A stretch of 64,000 bases of DNA from Streptococcus parasuis. GTDB taxonomy: Bacteria > Bacillota > Bacilli > Lactobacillales > Streptococcaceae. The position numbers and the translations under genes were made by a program. Every line of letters begins with the position of its first letter. Within the stretch, counting starts at the first letter, position 1. Positions 57,854 through 64,000 of this stretch are shown here, in pieces. Location of the stretch: positions 930,001-994,000 of the forward strand of contig NZ_AP024276.1 of assembly GCF_021654455.1 (NCBI RefSeq), given 5' to 3'. The notes beneath the pieces were generated by a model, which saw only the letters and a program-made list of their open reading frames with translations, ran no database searches and had not been told where the DNA came from.

Positions 57854-59590
57854 ATGAGATTTTTATCACGGTATTTTAAGGACTATATCAAGGAATCCAT
57901 TCTAGGTCCAGTTTTCAAGCTATTGGAAGCTAGCTTTGAACTTCTTGTTCCGTTGATAATCGCCTATATCGTAGATACAATTATTCCAAATGGCAACCGG
58001 GGAGACCTGGTTGCCATGCTTTTATTACTAGTTGGACTCGCTTGTATTGGAATTATTGTCTCGATTACAGCACAATATTTCTCAGCCAAAGCAGCAGTCG
58101 GAGTGACAAAAGCATTAACGAATGATTTGTATCAGAAAGTCCTTTCTCTTCCAAAATCAAGTCGAGACGTACTTTCATCCGCCAGTTTATTAACTAGATT
58201 GACGAGTGATACGTTGCAGGTTCAAACAGGTATCAATACTTTTTTACGTTTATTCCTACGGGCTCCGATTGTCGTATTTGGTTCACTGATAATGGCATTC
58301 TATATTAGCCCAAGTCTATCAATCTATTTTCTAGGAATGATTCTTCTGTTGCTGGTCATTGTAACAGGGATTTCAGTCCTGACCAGCCGTATTTATCAAT
58401 CTATTCGAAAGGAATTAGATGGTTTGGTAGGACAGGTACAAGAAACGGTGACTGGCTGGAGAGTGATTCGAGCTTTTGGGCAGAGAGAGCGGGAAATCAA
58501 GACATTTCAAGGCATCAATCAAGGATATAGGAAGCAACAGCTACAGGCTGGTTTTTGGTCCAGTCTCTTATCGCCTTTGACGTTTTTGGTAGTTAATGGG
58601 ACCTTGATTCTTCTCATCTGGCAGGGCAATAGTGCTATTTCCGATAATCGTTTGGAGCAAGGAATGCTGGTTGCTCTAATCAATTATCTTCTTCAAATTT
58701 TAGTTGAATTGGTGAAAATGATTATGGTTGTGACAACTCTTAATCAGACCTATATTTCAGCCCAGCGTATTCAAGAGGTTTTTGAGCAGAAATCTGAAGA
58801 TGTGGATGCCAATTTGCCAGTAGTTTATAGTAGAGACAAGGAATTGATTTTTTCTGTGAATCATCTTTCCTTTTCTTATCCAAAATCTGCTGAGGAATCA
58901 CTAATTGATATTGATTTTGAATTAGGTAAGGGACAGTTTATGGGTCTGATTGGTGGGACTGGTTCAGGGAAATCAACCTTAGTAGACCTTTTACAGGCAC
59001 TTTATTCCATACCGACCAGCCAACTCTCTTTCTTTATTGATGGGAAAAGTCCTAGGAATTTGAAAGAGTGGCGGCAGCAATTAGCTATCGTTCCGCAACA
59101 GGCTCAGCTTTTTGCTGGGACTGTGCGTTCTAACCTGTCATTAGGCTTAGAAAGTGTATTGGACAGTGAGTTATGGGTAGCGCTGGAAATTGCACAGGCT
59201 AAGTCCTTTATTGAGGACAAGGGAGGCCTAGATAGTCCTGTCGAAGCCTTTGGGAAGAATTTTTCTGGTGGACAGCGTCAACGTTTGACTATTGCACGCG
59301 CTATTTTACAGAAAGCACCGATATTGGTTTTAGATGATGCGACCTCTGCTTTGGATTATCTGACAGAGAGTCGGTTATTGGCTGCGATTCGTCGTGAATT
59401 GCCTGAGCAAACCTTAATAATGGTATCTCAGAGAACCAATAGTTTACGAACAGCTGATCTGATTTTAGTCTTGGATCAAGGGCGTCAAGTGGGACTTGGC
59501 CGTCATGAAGACTTGCTGAGAAAATCTGCCATTTACCAAGAAATCGATCAATCACAACATAGGGAGGAGGACAGCCATGAAACAATCTAG
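57854..59590 (+). CDS. heterodimeric multidrug-type ABC exporter, subunit 1
   Basis: 578 residues: six-TM half (about 1-310), then nucleotide-binding domain with Walker A GGTGSGKST, signature FSGGQRQRL and Walker B ILVLDDATSALD. The residue after the Walker B Asp is Asp, not the catalytic Glu, so this half carries the non-hydrolysing site seen in BmrC/LmrC-type subunits. Related to the PatA/SatA kind of streptococcal drug exporters; drug specificity not readable. It overlaps subunit 2 by 14 bp. Confidence 0.9.
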   Translation: MRFLSRYFKDYIKESILGPVFKLLEASFELLVPLIIAYIVDTIIPNGNRGDLVAMLLLLVGLACIGIIVSITAQYFSAKAAVGVTKALTNDLYQKVLSLPKSSRDVLSSASLLTRLTSDTLQVQTGINTFLRLFLRAPIVVFGSLIMAFYISPSLSIYFLGMILLLLVIVTGISVLTSRIYQSIRKELDGLVGQVQETVTGWRVIRAFGQREREIKTFQGINQGYRKQQLQAGFWSSLLSPLTFLVVNGTLILLIWQGNSAISDNRLEQGMLVALINYLLQILVELVKMIMVVTTLNQTYISAQRIQEVFEQKSEDVDANLPVVYSRDKELIFSVNHLSFSYPKSAEESLIDIDFELGKGQFMGLIGGTGSGKSTLVDLLQALYSIPTSQLSFFIDGKSPRNLKEWRQQLAIVPQQAQLFAGTVRSNLSLGLESVLDSELWVALEIAQAKSFIEDKGGLDSPVEAFGKNFSGGQRQRLTIARAILQKAPILVLDDATSALDYLTESRLLAAIRRELPEQTLIMVSQRTNSLRTADLILVLDQGRQVGLGRHEDLLRKSAIYQEIDQSQHREEDSHETI

Positions 59591-61319
59591 TTTTAAGGAA
59601 CTGGTCAGATTGGTTTTAGGCCAACCCTTTCGAATGTCCTTGATGTTGGTGGGAACTTTGGTGCAGGTGCTTCTGACAGTCTATCTACCTATCTTGATTG
59701 GTCAGGCAGTTGATGCAGTATTGATAGCGGATGGTCAGGTCTTGCTAGGGATAATTGGCAAAATGGTGATGGTTATCTTGCTTAATACGCTGGTGCAATG
59801 GTATCTCCCACTAGTAACCAATCGCTTGGTTTATGGAATGGTGTCCGACTTGCGTGAACAGGTTTATGTTAAGCTGCACCAGATGCCCCTATCTTATCTG
59901 GATCGTCATTCAGTTGGTGATTTGGTAGCTCGTTTTTCAAGTGATAGTGAGCAATTAACCAACGGACTCTTAATGGTTTTCAATCAATTTTTCATAGGTA
60001 TCTTGACCATTTTCTTAACCATTTTCACTATGGCTAGGCTTGACTTGACGATGATGTTGGTTGTTGTTGCCCTGACTCCCGTGTCTCTGCTTGTTGCACG
60101 CTATATCGCTAAGAAATCCTATGGTTATTATAGAAAACAAACACAGGCACGTGGGAAGCAATCTCAACTTTTGGAAGAGTCCATCAGTCAATTGACACTG
60201 GTCCAATCTTTCAATGCTCAAGAGCAATTTACGAAGCATTTTCAAGTTGTGAATGAACAGTATGCGACCTATTCCCAACAGGCTATCTTTGCCTCTTCAA
60301 CGGTCAATCCAAGTACGCGGTTTATCAATGCTATTATTTATGCCTTACTTGCAGGACTTGGAGCGCTGAGAATTATGGCAGGACAGTTTACAGTGGGTTC
60401 ACTGACAACTTTTCTCAATTATGCTAGTCAGTACAGCAAGCCTTTTAATGATATTTCCTCGGTCCTATCGGAATTGCAGAGCGCTTTAGCTTGTGCAGAC
60501 AGGCTGTTTGCTATTTTGGCTCTAGAGAGTATCGACGATCAGGCTGAGCGGAAAATCGATTCGGAGGAGTTGAAGGGAGCTATTTCCTTTGACAATGTGT
60601 CTTTCTCATACAGCGCTGACCGTTCTCTGATAGAACATCTGGACATTGATGTCAAAGCAGGACAAAAGGTAGCCATTGTTGGACCTACTGGTGCTGGTAA
60701 ATCAACCATGATTAACCTGCTTATGCGCTTCTACGATGTAACAGCTGGTCAAATTGCTTTAGACGGGGTTCCGATTAGCCAGTACAGTCGTGAGGATCTT
60801 CGCAGACAGATTGGGATGGTTTTACAGGAGACATGGATCAAATCTGGTACCATTCATGATAATATTGCCTATGGCTATCCAAATGCCACGCGGGAATTGG
60901 TCATTGAGGCGGCTAAGGCAGCTAATGCAGACTTCTTTATTCGTCAGCTTCCGCAAGGTTATGATACAGTTTTGGCAGATGGAGGAGAAGCCTTATCTCA
61001 AGGACAACGTCAGCTCTTGTCAATTGCGCGTGTCTTTGTTAAAATACCTAAAATCCTGATTTTAGACGAGGCGACTTCCTCTATTGATACACGGACAGAA
61101 ATTTTAGTACAGGAAGCATTTGCCAAATTGATGGAAGGACGGACCAGTTTTATTATTGCTCATCGCCTGTCAACCATTCAATCAGCTGACTTGATTTTAG
61201 TAATGGTGGATGGAAAAATTGTTGAACAAGGAAATCATAGAGAGTTGATGAAGAAGCAGGGCGTATATTACCAAATGCAAACGAGTCAGCAATCAGAGGA
61301 GAATGAATGTGTTAGATAA
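59577..61319 (+). CDS. heterodimeric multidrug-type ABC exporter, subunit 2
   Basis: 580 residues: six-TM half, then Walker A GPTGAGKST, signature LSQGQRQLLSIAR and Walker B ILILDEATSSID with the catalytic Glu present, switch His in IIAHRLSTI. The complete Walker B pairs with the degenerate one of subunit 1; the signature here has SQ instead of SG. GGGAGGAGGACAGCC precedes the ATG. Same operon as pta and the thioesterase gene. Confidence 0.9.
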   Translation: MKQSSFKELVRLVLGQPFRMSLMLVGTLVQVLLTVYLPILIGQAVDAVLIADGQVLLGIIGKMVMVILLNTLVQWYLPLVTNRLVYGMVSDLREQVYVKLHQMPLSYLDRHSVGDLVARFSSDSEQLTNGLLMVFNQFFIGILTIFLTIFTMARLDLTMMLVVVALTPVSLLVARYIAKKSYGYYRKQTQARGKQSQLLEESISQLTLVQSFNAQEQFTKHFQVVNEQYATYSQQAIFASSTVNPSTRFINAIIYALLAGLGALRIMAGQFTVGSLTTFLNYASQYSKPFNDISSVLSELQSALACADRLFAILALESIDDQAERKIDSEELKGAISFDNVSFSYSADRSLIEHLDIDVKAGQKVAIVGPTGAGKSTMINLLMRFYDVTAGQIALDGVPISQYSREDLRRQIGMVLQETWIKSGTIHDNIAYGYPNATRELVIEAAKAANADFFIRQLPQGYDTVLADGGEALSQGQRQLLSIARVFVKIPKILILDEATSSIDTRTEILVQEAFAKLMEGRTSFIIAHRLSTIQSADLILVMVDGKIVEQGNHRELMKKQGVYYQMQTSQQSEENECVR

Positions 61320-61695
61320 ATTAGACTTACAACCGATTACAGTTTTAGATGACTATCAAGCTACAATGCTCAATGAGAAAGAGGTACTACTGACTACTAA
61401 GGTGACTGAAAAGTCTCTCAATCCATATGGTATGGCTCATGGAGGCTTCCTCTTTACATTAGCTGATTCAGTAGCAGGATTGACTACAGTAGCAGGGGGT
61501 TCTTATTCAGTCACCCTACAGTCCAATATCCATTATATGAAGGCGGCAAAACTTGGTGATAGCTTATCCGTCACTGGTTCTTGCACACATGATGGAAGTA
61601 GAACAAAGGTCGTCGAAGTGAAGATAGAAAATCAAGATAAACAGCTACTTGCTTCAGCAAGCTTTACCATGTTTGTAACAGGTAAAGTAGAATAA
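61309..61695 (+). CDS. PaaI-type hotdog thioesterase
   Basis: 128 residues from GTG 61309, which lies seven bases after GAGGAG; ATG 61303 (130 residues) is only one base after it. Hotdog-fold motif NPYGMAHGGFLFTLADSVAG with the catalytic Asp, then SVTLQSNIHYMKAAKLGDSLSV. Likely hydrolyses acyl- or aryl-CoA thioesters; substrate unknown. Overlaps the ABC gene. Confidence 0.85.
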   Translation: MLDKLDLQPITVLDDYQATMLNEKEVLLTTKVTEKSLNPYGMAHGGFLFTLADSVAGLTTVAGGSYSVTLQSNIHYMKAAKLGDSLSVTGSCTHDGSRTKVVEVKIENQDKQLLASASFTMFVTGKVE

Positions 61696-61832
61696 TACTC
61701 AACGAACATCAAAAGCAGCCGGTCTTGGTTAGATTGAGAGAAACAAACTTCGTTCTCTTTATCTCAAACCTCCAAAGTTCCCCATCCATTGGAGGTTGTC
61801 TGGTTTTAATTGTCGTTGAGTTTGAATAAGAG
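61695..61832. repeat. palindromic intergenic element
   Basis: TACTCAACGA at the left and TCGTTGAG plus AAGAGTA at the right are inverted ends. Inside are GAGAGAAAC...GTTCTCT (about 61736-61760) and AACCTCCAA/TTGGAGGTT (about 61769-61798). No gene; a minus-strand frame here shows no protein features. A BOX/RUP-like small repeat is likely. The rest up to 61940 shows nothing. Confidence 0.5.
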
Positions 61833-61946
61833 TACCGCCAAAAGAAACCCGGTAAAATTAGTATTTCCAAGAAAATTTGCTTAGGAATTGGCAACACTTG
61901 ATACTTATTTAGAAAACAAAATATCTTAGTAATGAATAAAAAAAAA

Positions 61947-61992
61947 CTTACCGACTTTCAGAATGAAACCTGAATATCGGTAAGGCTTTTTG
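61947..61992. terminator. bidirectional terminator
   Basis: CTTACCGA (61947-61954) pairs with TCGGTAAG (61977-61984), with inner TTCAG/CTGAA, and is followed by GCTTTTTG; nine A precede it on the plus strand. It serves the thioesterase operon and the leftward small gene. Confidence 0.85.
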
Positions 61993-62067
61993 TTGTCTAT
62001 TCCACAATACTCGTTTAAAAAGTATCCAAACAGTAGATTGTTTAATAATATTATATAATGTTGAATG

Positions 62068-62334
62068 CTATGATTCCGAAACATCATCTTCTAATCGAGC
62101 TCCACAATTATGACAAATACCTTGGGAAGACCATTTAAAATTTAATAATTTTTTGTATTGAGGACATCGTAAAAAGATAAATCTAAAAATTATATCAAGA
62201 ATTATAAGAAATATAGATACATAAATCATTTCTTTGTGAATCGAATGAAAAAGAGGAATGTTTGAAACAAAAACAATTATTAGCACAAACAGTGCAACAG
62301 CATTAAGTATCTGTCTGCATTTCTTTAGATTCAT
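62068..62334 (-). CDS. small membrane protein with degenerate zinc-ribbon tail
   Basis: 88 residues from ATG 62334 (GGTGG upstream; a GTG at 62346 is an alternative). Two TM helices (about 9-27 and 34-52), then RCPQYKKLLNFKWSSQG and ICHNCGARLEDD. The tail has the shape of a two-knuckle zinc ribbon, but the first knuckle is CPxY instead of CPxC, so three Cys remain. Not recognised as a named family. Stands alone between terminator and candidate small RNA. Confidence 0.65.
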   Translation of the reverse strand: MNLKKCRQILNAVALFVLIIVFVSNIPLFHSIHKEMIYVSIFLIILDIIFRFIFLRCPQYKKLLNFKWSSQGICHNCGARLEDDVSES

Positions 62335-62488
62335 TGTGTTAACCACCGTTCATTATGGTTTTTTATATAATACCCTACAAATGAAAAGATCTAATAGCGT
62401 GATTGTGTAAAAATGTGTAAAAAAACAAGTAAAATTATTTTTCATAAGTTAAATTAGTAGGATATTTTGGTGGCATATTGTCTATATA

Positions 62489-62518
62489 TTGGTAATTGTG
62501 AAGTAGTTAACCTATATT
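62489..62518 (+). promoter_or_regulatory. possible promoter of a small transcript before mutY
   Basis: TTGGTA (62489-62494), an 18-bp spacer and TATATT (62513-62518). A transcript from about 62525 would meet the terminator at 62615-62647. Confidence 0.4.
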
Positions 62519-62524
62519 ATATGT

Positions 62525-62647
62525 AGAGCAGAGTTAAAATATCGGCCCAAAAGTCATAAAACTTACATTAAACTGTTTAAGAAGAATAATGATGAAGCTA
62601 AGTATAAACAAGATAAGGGAGTTGGCAAAAGCTGGCTCCCTTTCTTT
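62525..62647 (+). ncRNA. candidate small RNA of about 120 nt
   Basis: Defined only by a promoter-like sequence and a strong terminator with no gene between them that could end there. The in-frame extension of mutY from 62589 is unlikely to be used, because mutY has its own promoter after the terminator. No known RNA family was recognised. Confidence 0.35.
62615..62647 (+). terminator. orphan terminator upstream of mutY
   Basis: AAGGGAGTTGGC (62615-62626) pairs fully with GCTGGCTCCCTT (62631-62642; three G-T pairs) around AAAA, followed by TCTTTG. Confidence 0.75.
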
Positions 62648-62648
62648 G

Positions 62649-62657
62649 TGTTATACT
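62649..62657 (+). promoter_or_regulatory. mutY promoter, predicted leaderless
   Basis: Extended -10 TG-T-TATACT (62649-62657), then AGATGT and ATG 62664. No usable -35 at 17 bp. Confidence 0.55.
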
Positions 62658-62663
62658 AGATGT

Positions 62664-63497
62664 ATGTTAGATTTGAAAGAATATGGAATTGAAATGTGGC
62701 CGGAGGAAAAGATTCAAGATTTTCGCAAGGCACTCTTAGATTGGTATGATGCCAATAAACGTGATTTGCCTTGGAGACGGACCAAGGATCCCTATGCTAT
62801 ATGGGTGTCGGAAATCATGCTTCAACAGACAAGAGTTGACACTGTCATTCCTTATTATGAACGGTTTCTCCATCACTTGCCTACGATTAGTGATTTAGCA
62901 CAAGCACCAGAGGAGGTCATTCTCAAACTCTGGGAGGGATTGGGCTATTATTCGCGCGTGCGGAATATGCAAAAGGCAGCGCAGCAAATGGTAGAAGATT
63001 TTGATGGGCAATTTCCGACCACGCATGCTGCCATTTCAAGCCTAAAGGGCATTGGTCCTTATACTGCCGGAGCTATTTCCAGTATTGCTTTTGACTTGCC
63101 AGAACCAGCGGTAGATGGCAATGTGATGCGTGTTCTCAGCCGCTTGTTTGAGGTTGATTATGATATTGGTTTGCCTGCCAATCGCAAGATTTTCCAAGCG
63201 ATGATGGAGCTATTGATTGATCCAGAGCGACCGGGTGATTTCAACCAAGCACTGATGGATCTGGGTTCGGATATTGAATCGCCAGGTAATCCACGTCCCC
63301 AGGACAGCCCAGTCAAAGCCTTTAGCGCAGCCTACTTAAATGGTACAATGGATAAGTATCCAATCAAAGCACCAAAGAAAAAGCCTATTCCCGTGGCCTA
63401 CCAAGGATTTCTCATTAGAAATAAAGAAAATCAATTTTTATTAGAAACATATCACAAATTTCCAATTATCATTTTGAATATTCTTAAATGCTCGTAA
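62664..63497 (+). pseudogene. mutY: A/G-specific adenine glycosylase MutY, 3' end lost to a mobile element
   Basis: Removes adenine opposite 8-oxoguanine. From ATG 62664 (MLDLKEYGIEMWPEEKI) the catalytic domain is whole: Glu in WVSEIMLQQTRVDTV, helix-hairpin-helix SLKGIGPYTAGAI, and Asp in EPAVDGNVMRVLSR. The Fe-S cysteines are absent (DLGSDIESPGNPRPQDSP), as in cluster-less MutY proteins of lactic acid bacteria. Sequence stays MutY-like to about FLLE (near 63438), then ends in foreign TYHKFPIIILNILKCS: 277 residues instead of about 380. The lost part is most of the NUDIX-like domain that recognises 8-oxoguanine. The longer frame from 62589 is not favoured. Confidence 0.88.
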
Positions 63498-64000
63498 AGC
63501 CTTGTTATGTAGGTTTTCGGGCATTTTTTCTTTAGGAAGATACTTCACGTTTCTTTGTGTAATTTGTTATGAATTGATTGTTAAAAGTGGTAAAAGGGTA
63601 GTAAATTCATTTCTTTTAAAGGACTAAACATCTTGCTTGTTGTTCTTTTTCCAAGCGTTTCATTTCCTCCATAGCCGAATTACAGGTCGCATGTGCATAA
63701 TAGTTCAGTGTCATAGTTATGTTTGCGTGTCCCATAATATATTGCAGGGCTTTGGGATTCATACCGGCATTGGCACAGTTGGTGCAGAATGTATGCCTAA
63801 GTGTATGCGGTGTGATATGTGGCAATTTTTCCTCATGGCATTTGTTGTACTTTTTAATGAGGTTTCTTAGTATGCTGTTAAAATCACATGCCGTTTTAGG
63901 ATAGCCATTTCTGTTGAGAAAAAGAAAGTTGCTATATCCATCAATCTCAACACATTCGTTTTGGTTTTGCACTGCCAATACTCTTTTCAATGCCTGACAT
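63440..64000. mobile_element. end of an integrated element in mutY, continues past the window
   Basis: From about 63440 the sequence no longer matches mutY and is AT-rich. It holds the 3' part of a tyrosine integrase read toward the mutY side, with about 175 bp between integrase stop and junction. This is the layout of integrative conjugative elements or Tn916/Tn1549-type transposons. The stretch 63498-63615 shows no gene. The other end lies outside the window. Confidence 0.75.
63616..64000 (-). CDS. int: tyrosine recombinase/integrase, 5' partial
   Basis: C-terminal 128 codons; the frame stays open to the window edge (CQAL precedes KRVLAVQNQNE), so the start is outside. Catalytic motifs: HTLRHTFCTNCANAGM (His-x-x-Arg), YIMGHANITMTLNYYAHAT (second His and the nucleophile Tyr). 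Similar in kind to integrases of Tn916/Tn1549-like elements. It would cut and rejoin the element ends at the mutY site. Confidence 0.92.
   Translation of the reverse strand, partial: CQALKRVLAVQNQNECVEIDGYSNFLFLNRNGYPKTACDFNSILRNLIKKYNKCHEEKLPHITPHTLRHTFCTNCANAGMNPKALQYIMGHANITMTLNYYAHATCNSAMEEMKRLEKEQQARCLVL

Noticed and set aside
61709..61897. 62-residue minus-strand frame
   Set aside because: Lies in a palindromic repeat; no start signals.
62589..62663. Upstream extension of mutY
   Set aside because: Runs through a strong terminator; the first 25 residues are unlike MutY; a promoter lies between.

Overview
The window is a low-GC Firmicutes chromosome and is almost certainly Streptococcus, most likely S. 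suis. The evidence is the near-complete identity in kind to streptococcal CiaR/CiaH, the gyrA-srtA pair, the prs / cysteine desulfurase / DUF1831 / DUF4649 / rex / GATase / radC block, the CYTH | relQ-nadK-rluD-pta block, and a rhamnose-polysaccharide locus of the RgpA-F / Gac type. Species is inferred from memory of these proteins; no search was run.

1-3.2 kb: end of a dTDP-L-rhamnose operon (rfbC partial, a nucleotidyltransferase-like gene, rfbB, rfbD). 3.2-5.2 kb: a hairpin-rich intergenic repeat and an IS110-family element whose upstream non-coding end may hold a bridge RNA. 5.2-9.1 kb: a large secreted peptidoglycan hydrolase (amidase plus glucosaminidase) with six nearly identical 300-bp tandem repeats. 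9.28-11.50 kb: an IS66-family element with a perfect 8-bp target duplication and a frameshifted tnpC.

11.7-30.2 kb: a rhamnan / group-carbohydrate locus. A GacH-like membrane phosphoglycerol transferase is read leftwards. Divergent from it are RgpA, RgpB, the ABC exporter RgpC/RgpD, an RgpF-like protein, a module of flippase, DUF2142 protein, GT8 and GT2, an RgpF-GT4 fusion, a GT4, and a GacI/GacJ-like pair with a last GT2. The rml genes supply dTDP-rhamnose; the exporter moves the lipid-linked rhamnan; the flippase, lipid-linked sugar synthase and phosphoglycerol transferase would decorate it outside the membrane.

30.2-34.3 kb: a small exported protein behind a likely CiaR-controlled promoter, ciaRH, and a transglutaminase-like lipoprotein. 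34.3-43.4 kb: rpsT, coaA, an RsmC-like methyltransferase, and a nucleoside salvage and uptake set (pdp, deoC, cdd, BMP lipoprotein, ABC ATPase, two permeases). 43.6-54.4 kb: DHFR-like reductase, ldh, gyrA, srtA, radC, GATase, rex, two small conserved genes, cysteine desulfurase, prs and a CYTH protein. 54.5-61.7 kb: relQ, nadK, rluD-type synthase, pta, a heterodimeric ABC exporter and a hotdog thioesterase.

61.7-64 kb: an intergenic palindromic repeat, a small membrane protein, a possible small RNA, and mutY cut short by a mobile element whose tyrosine integrase runs off the window end.

Main points for a second look: three promoters whose -10 hexamer lies exactly 6 nt before the ATG, predicting leaderless mRNAs (coaA, rsmC-like, mutY); the IS110 non-coding end; the IS66 hairpin that hides the tnpA ribosome-binding site; the CiaR box; mutY disruption; and the layout of the rhamnan locus.
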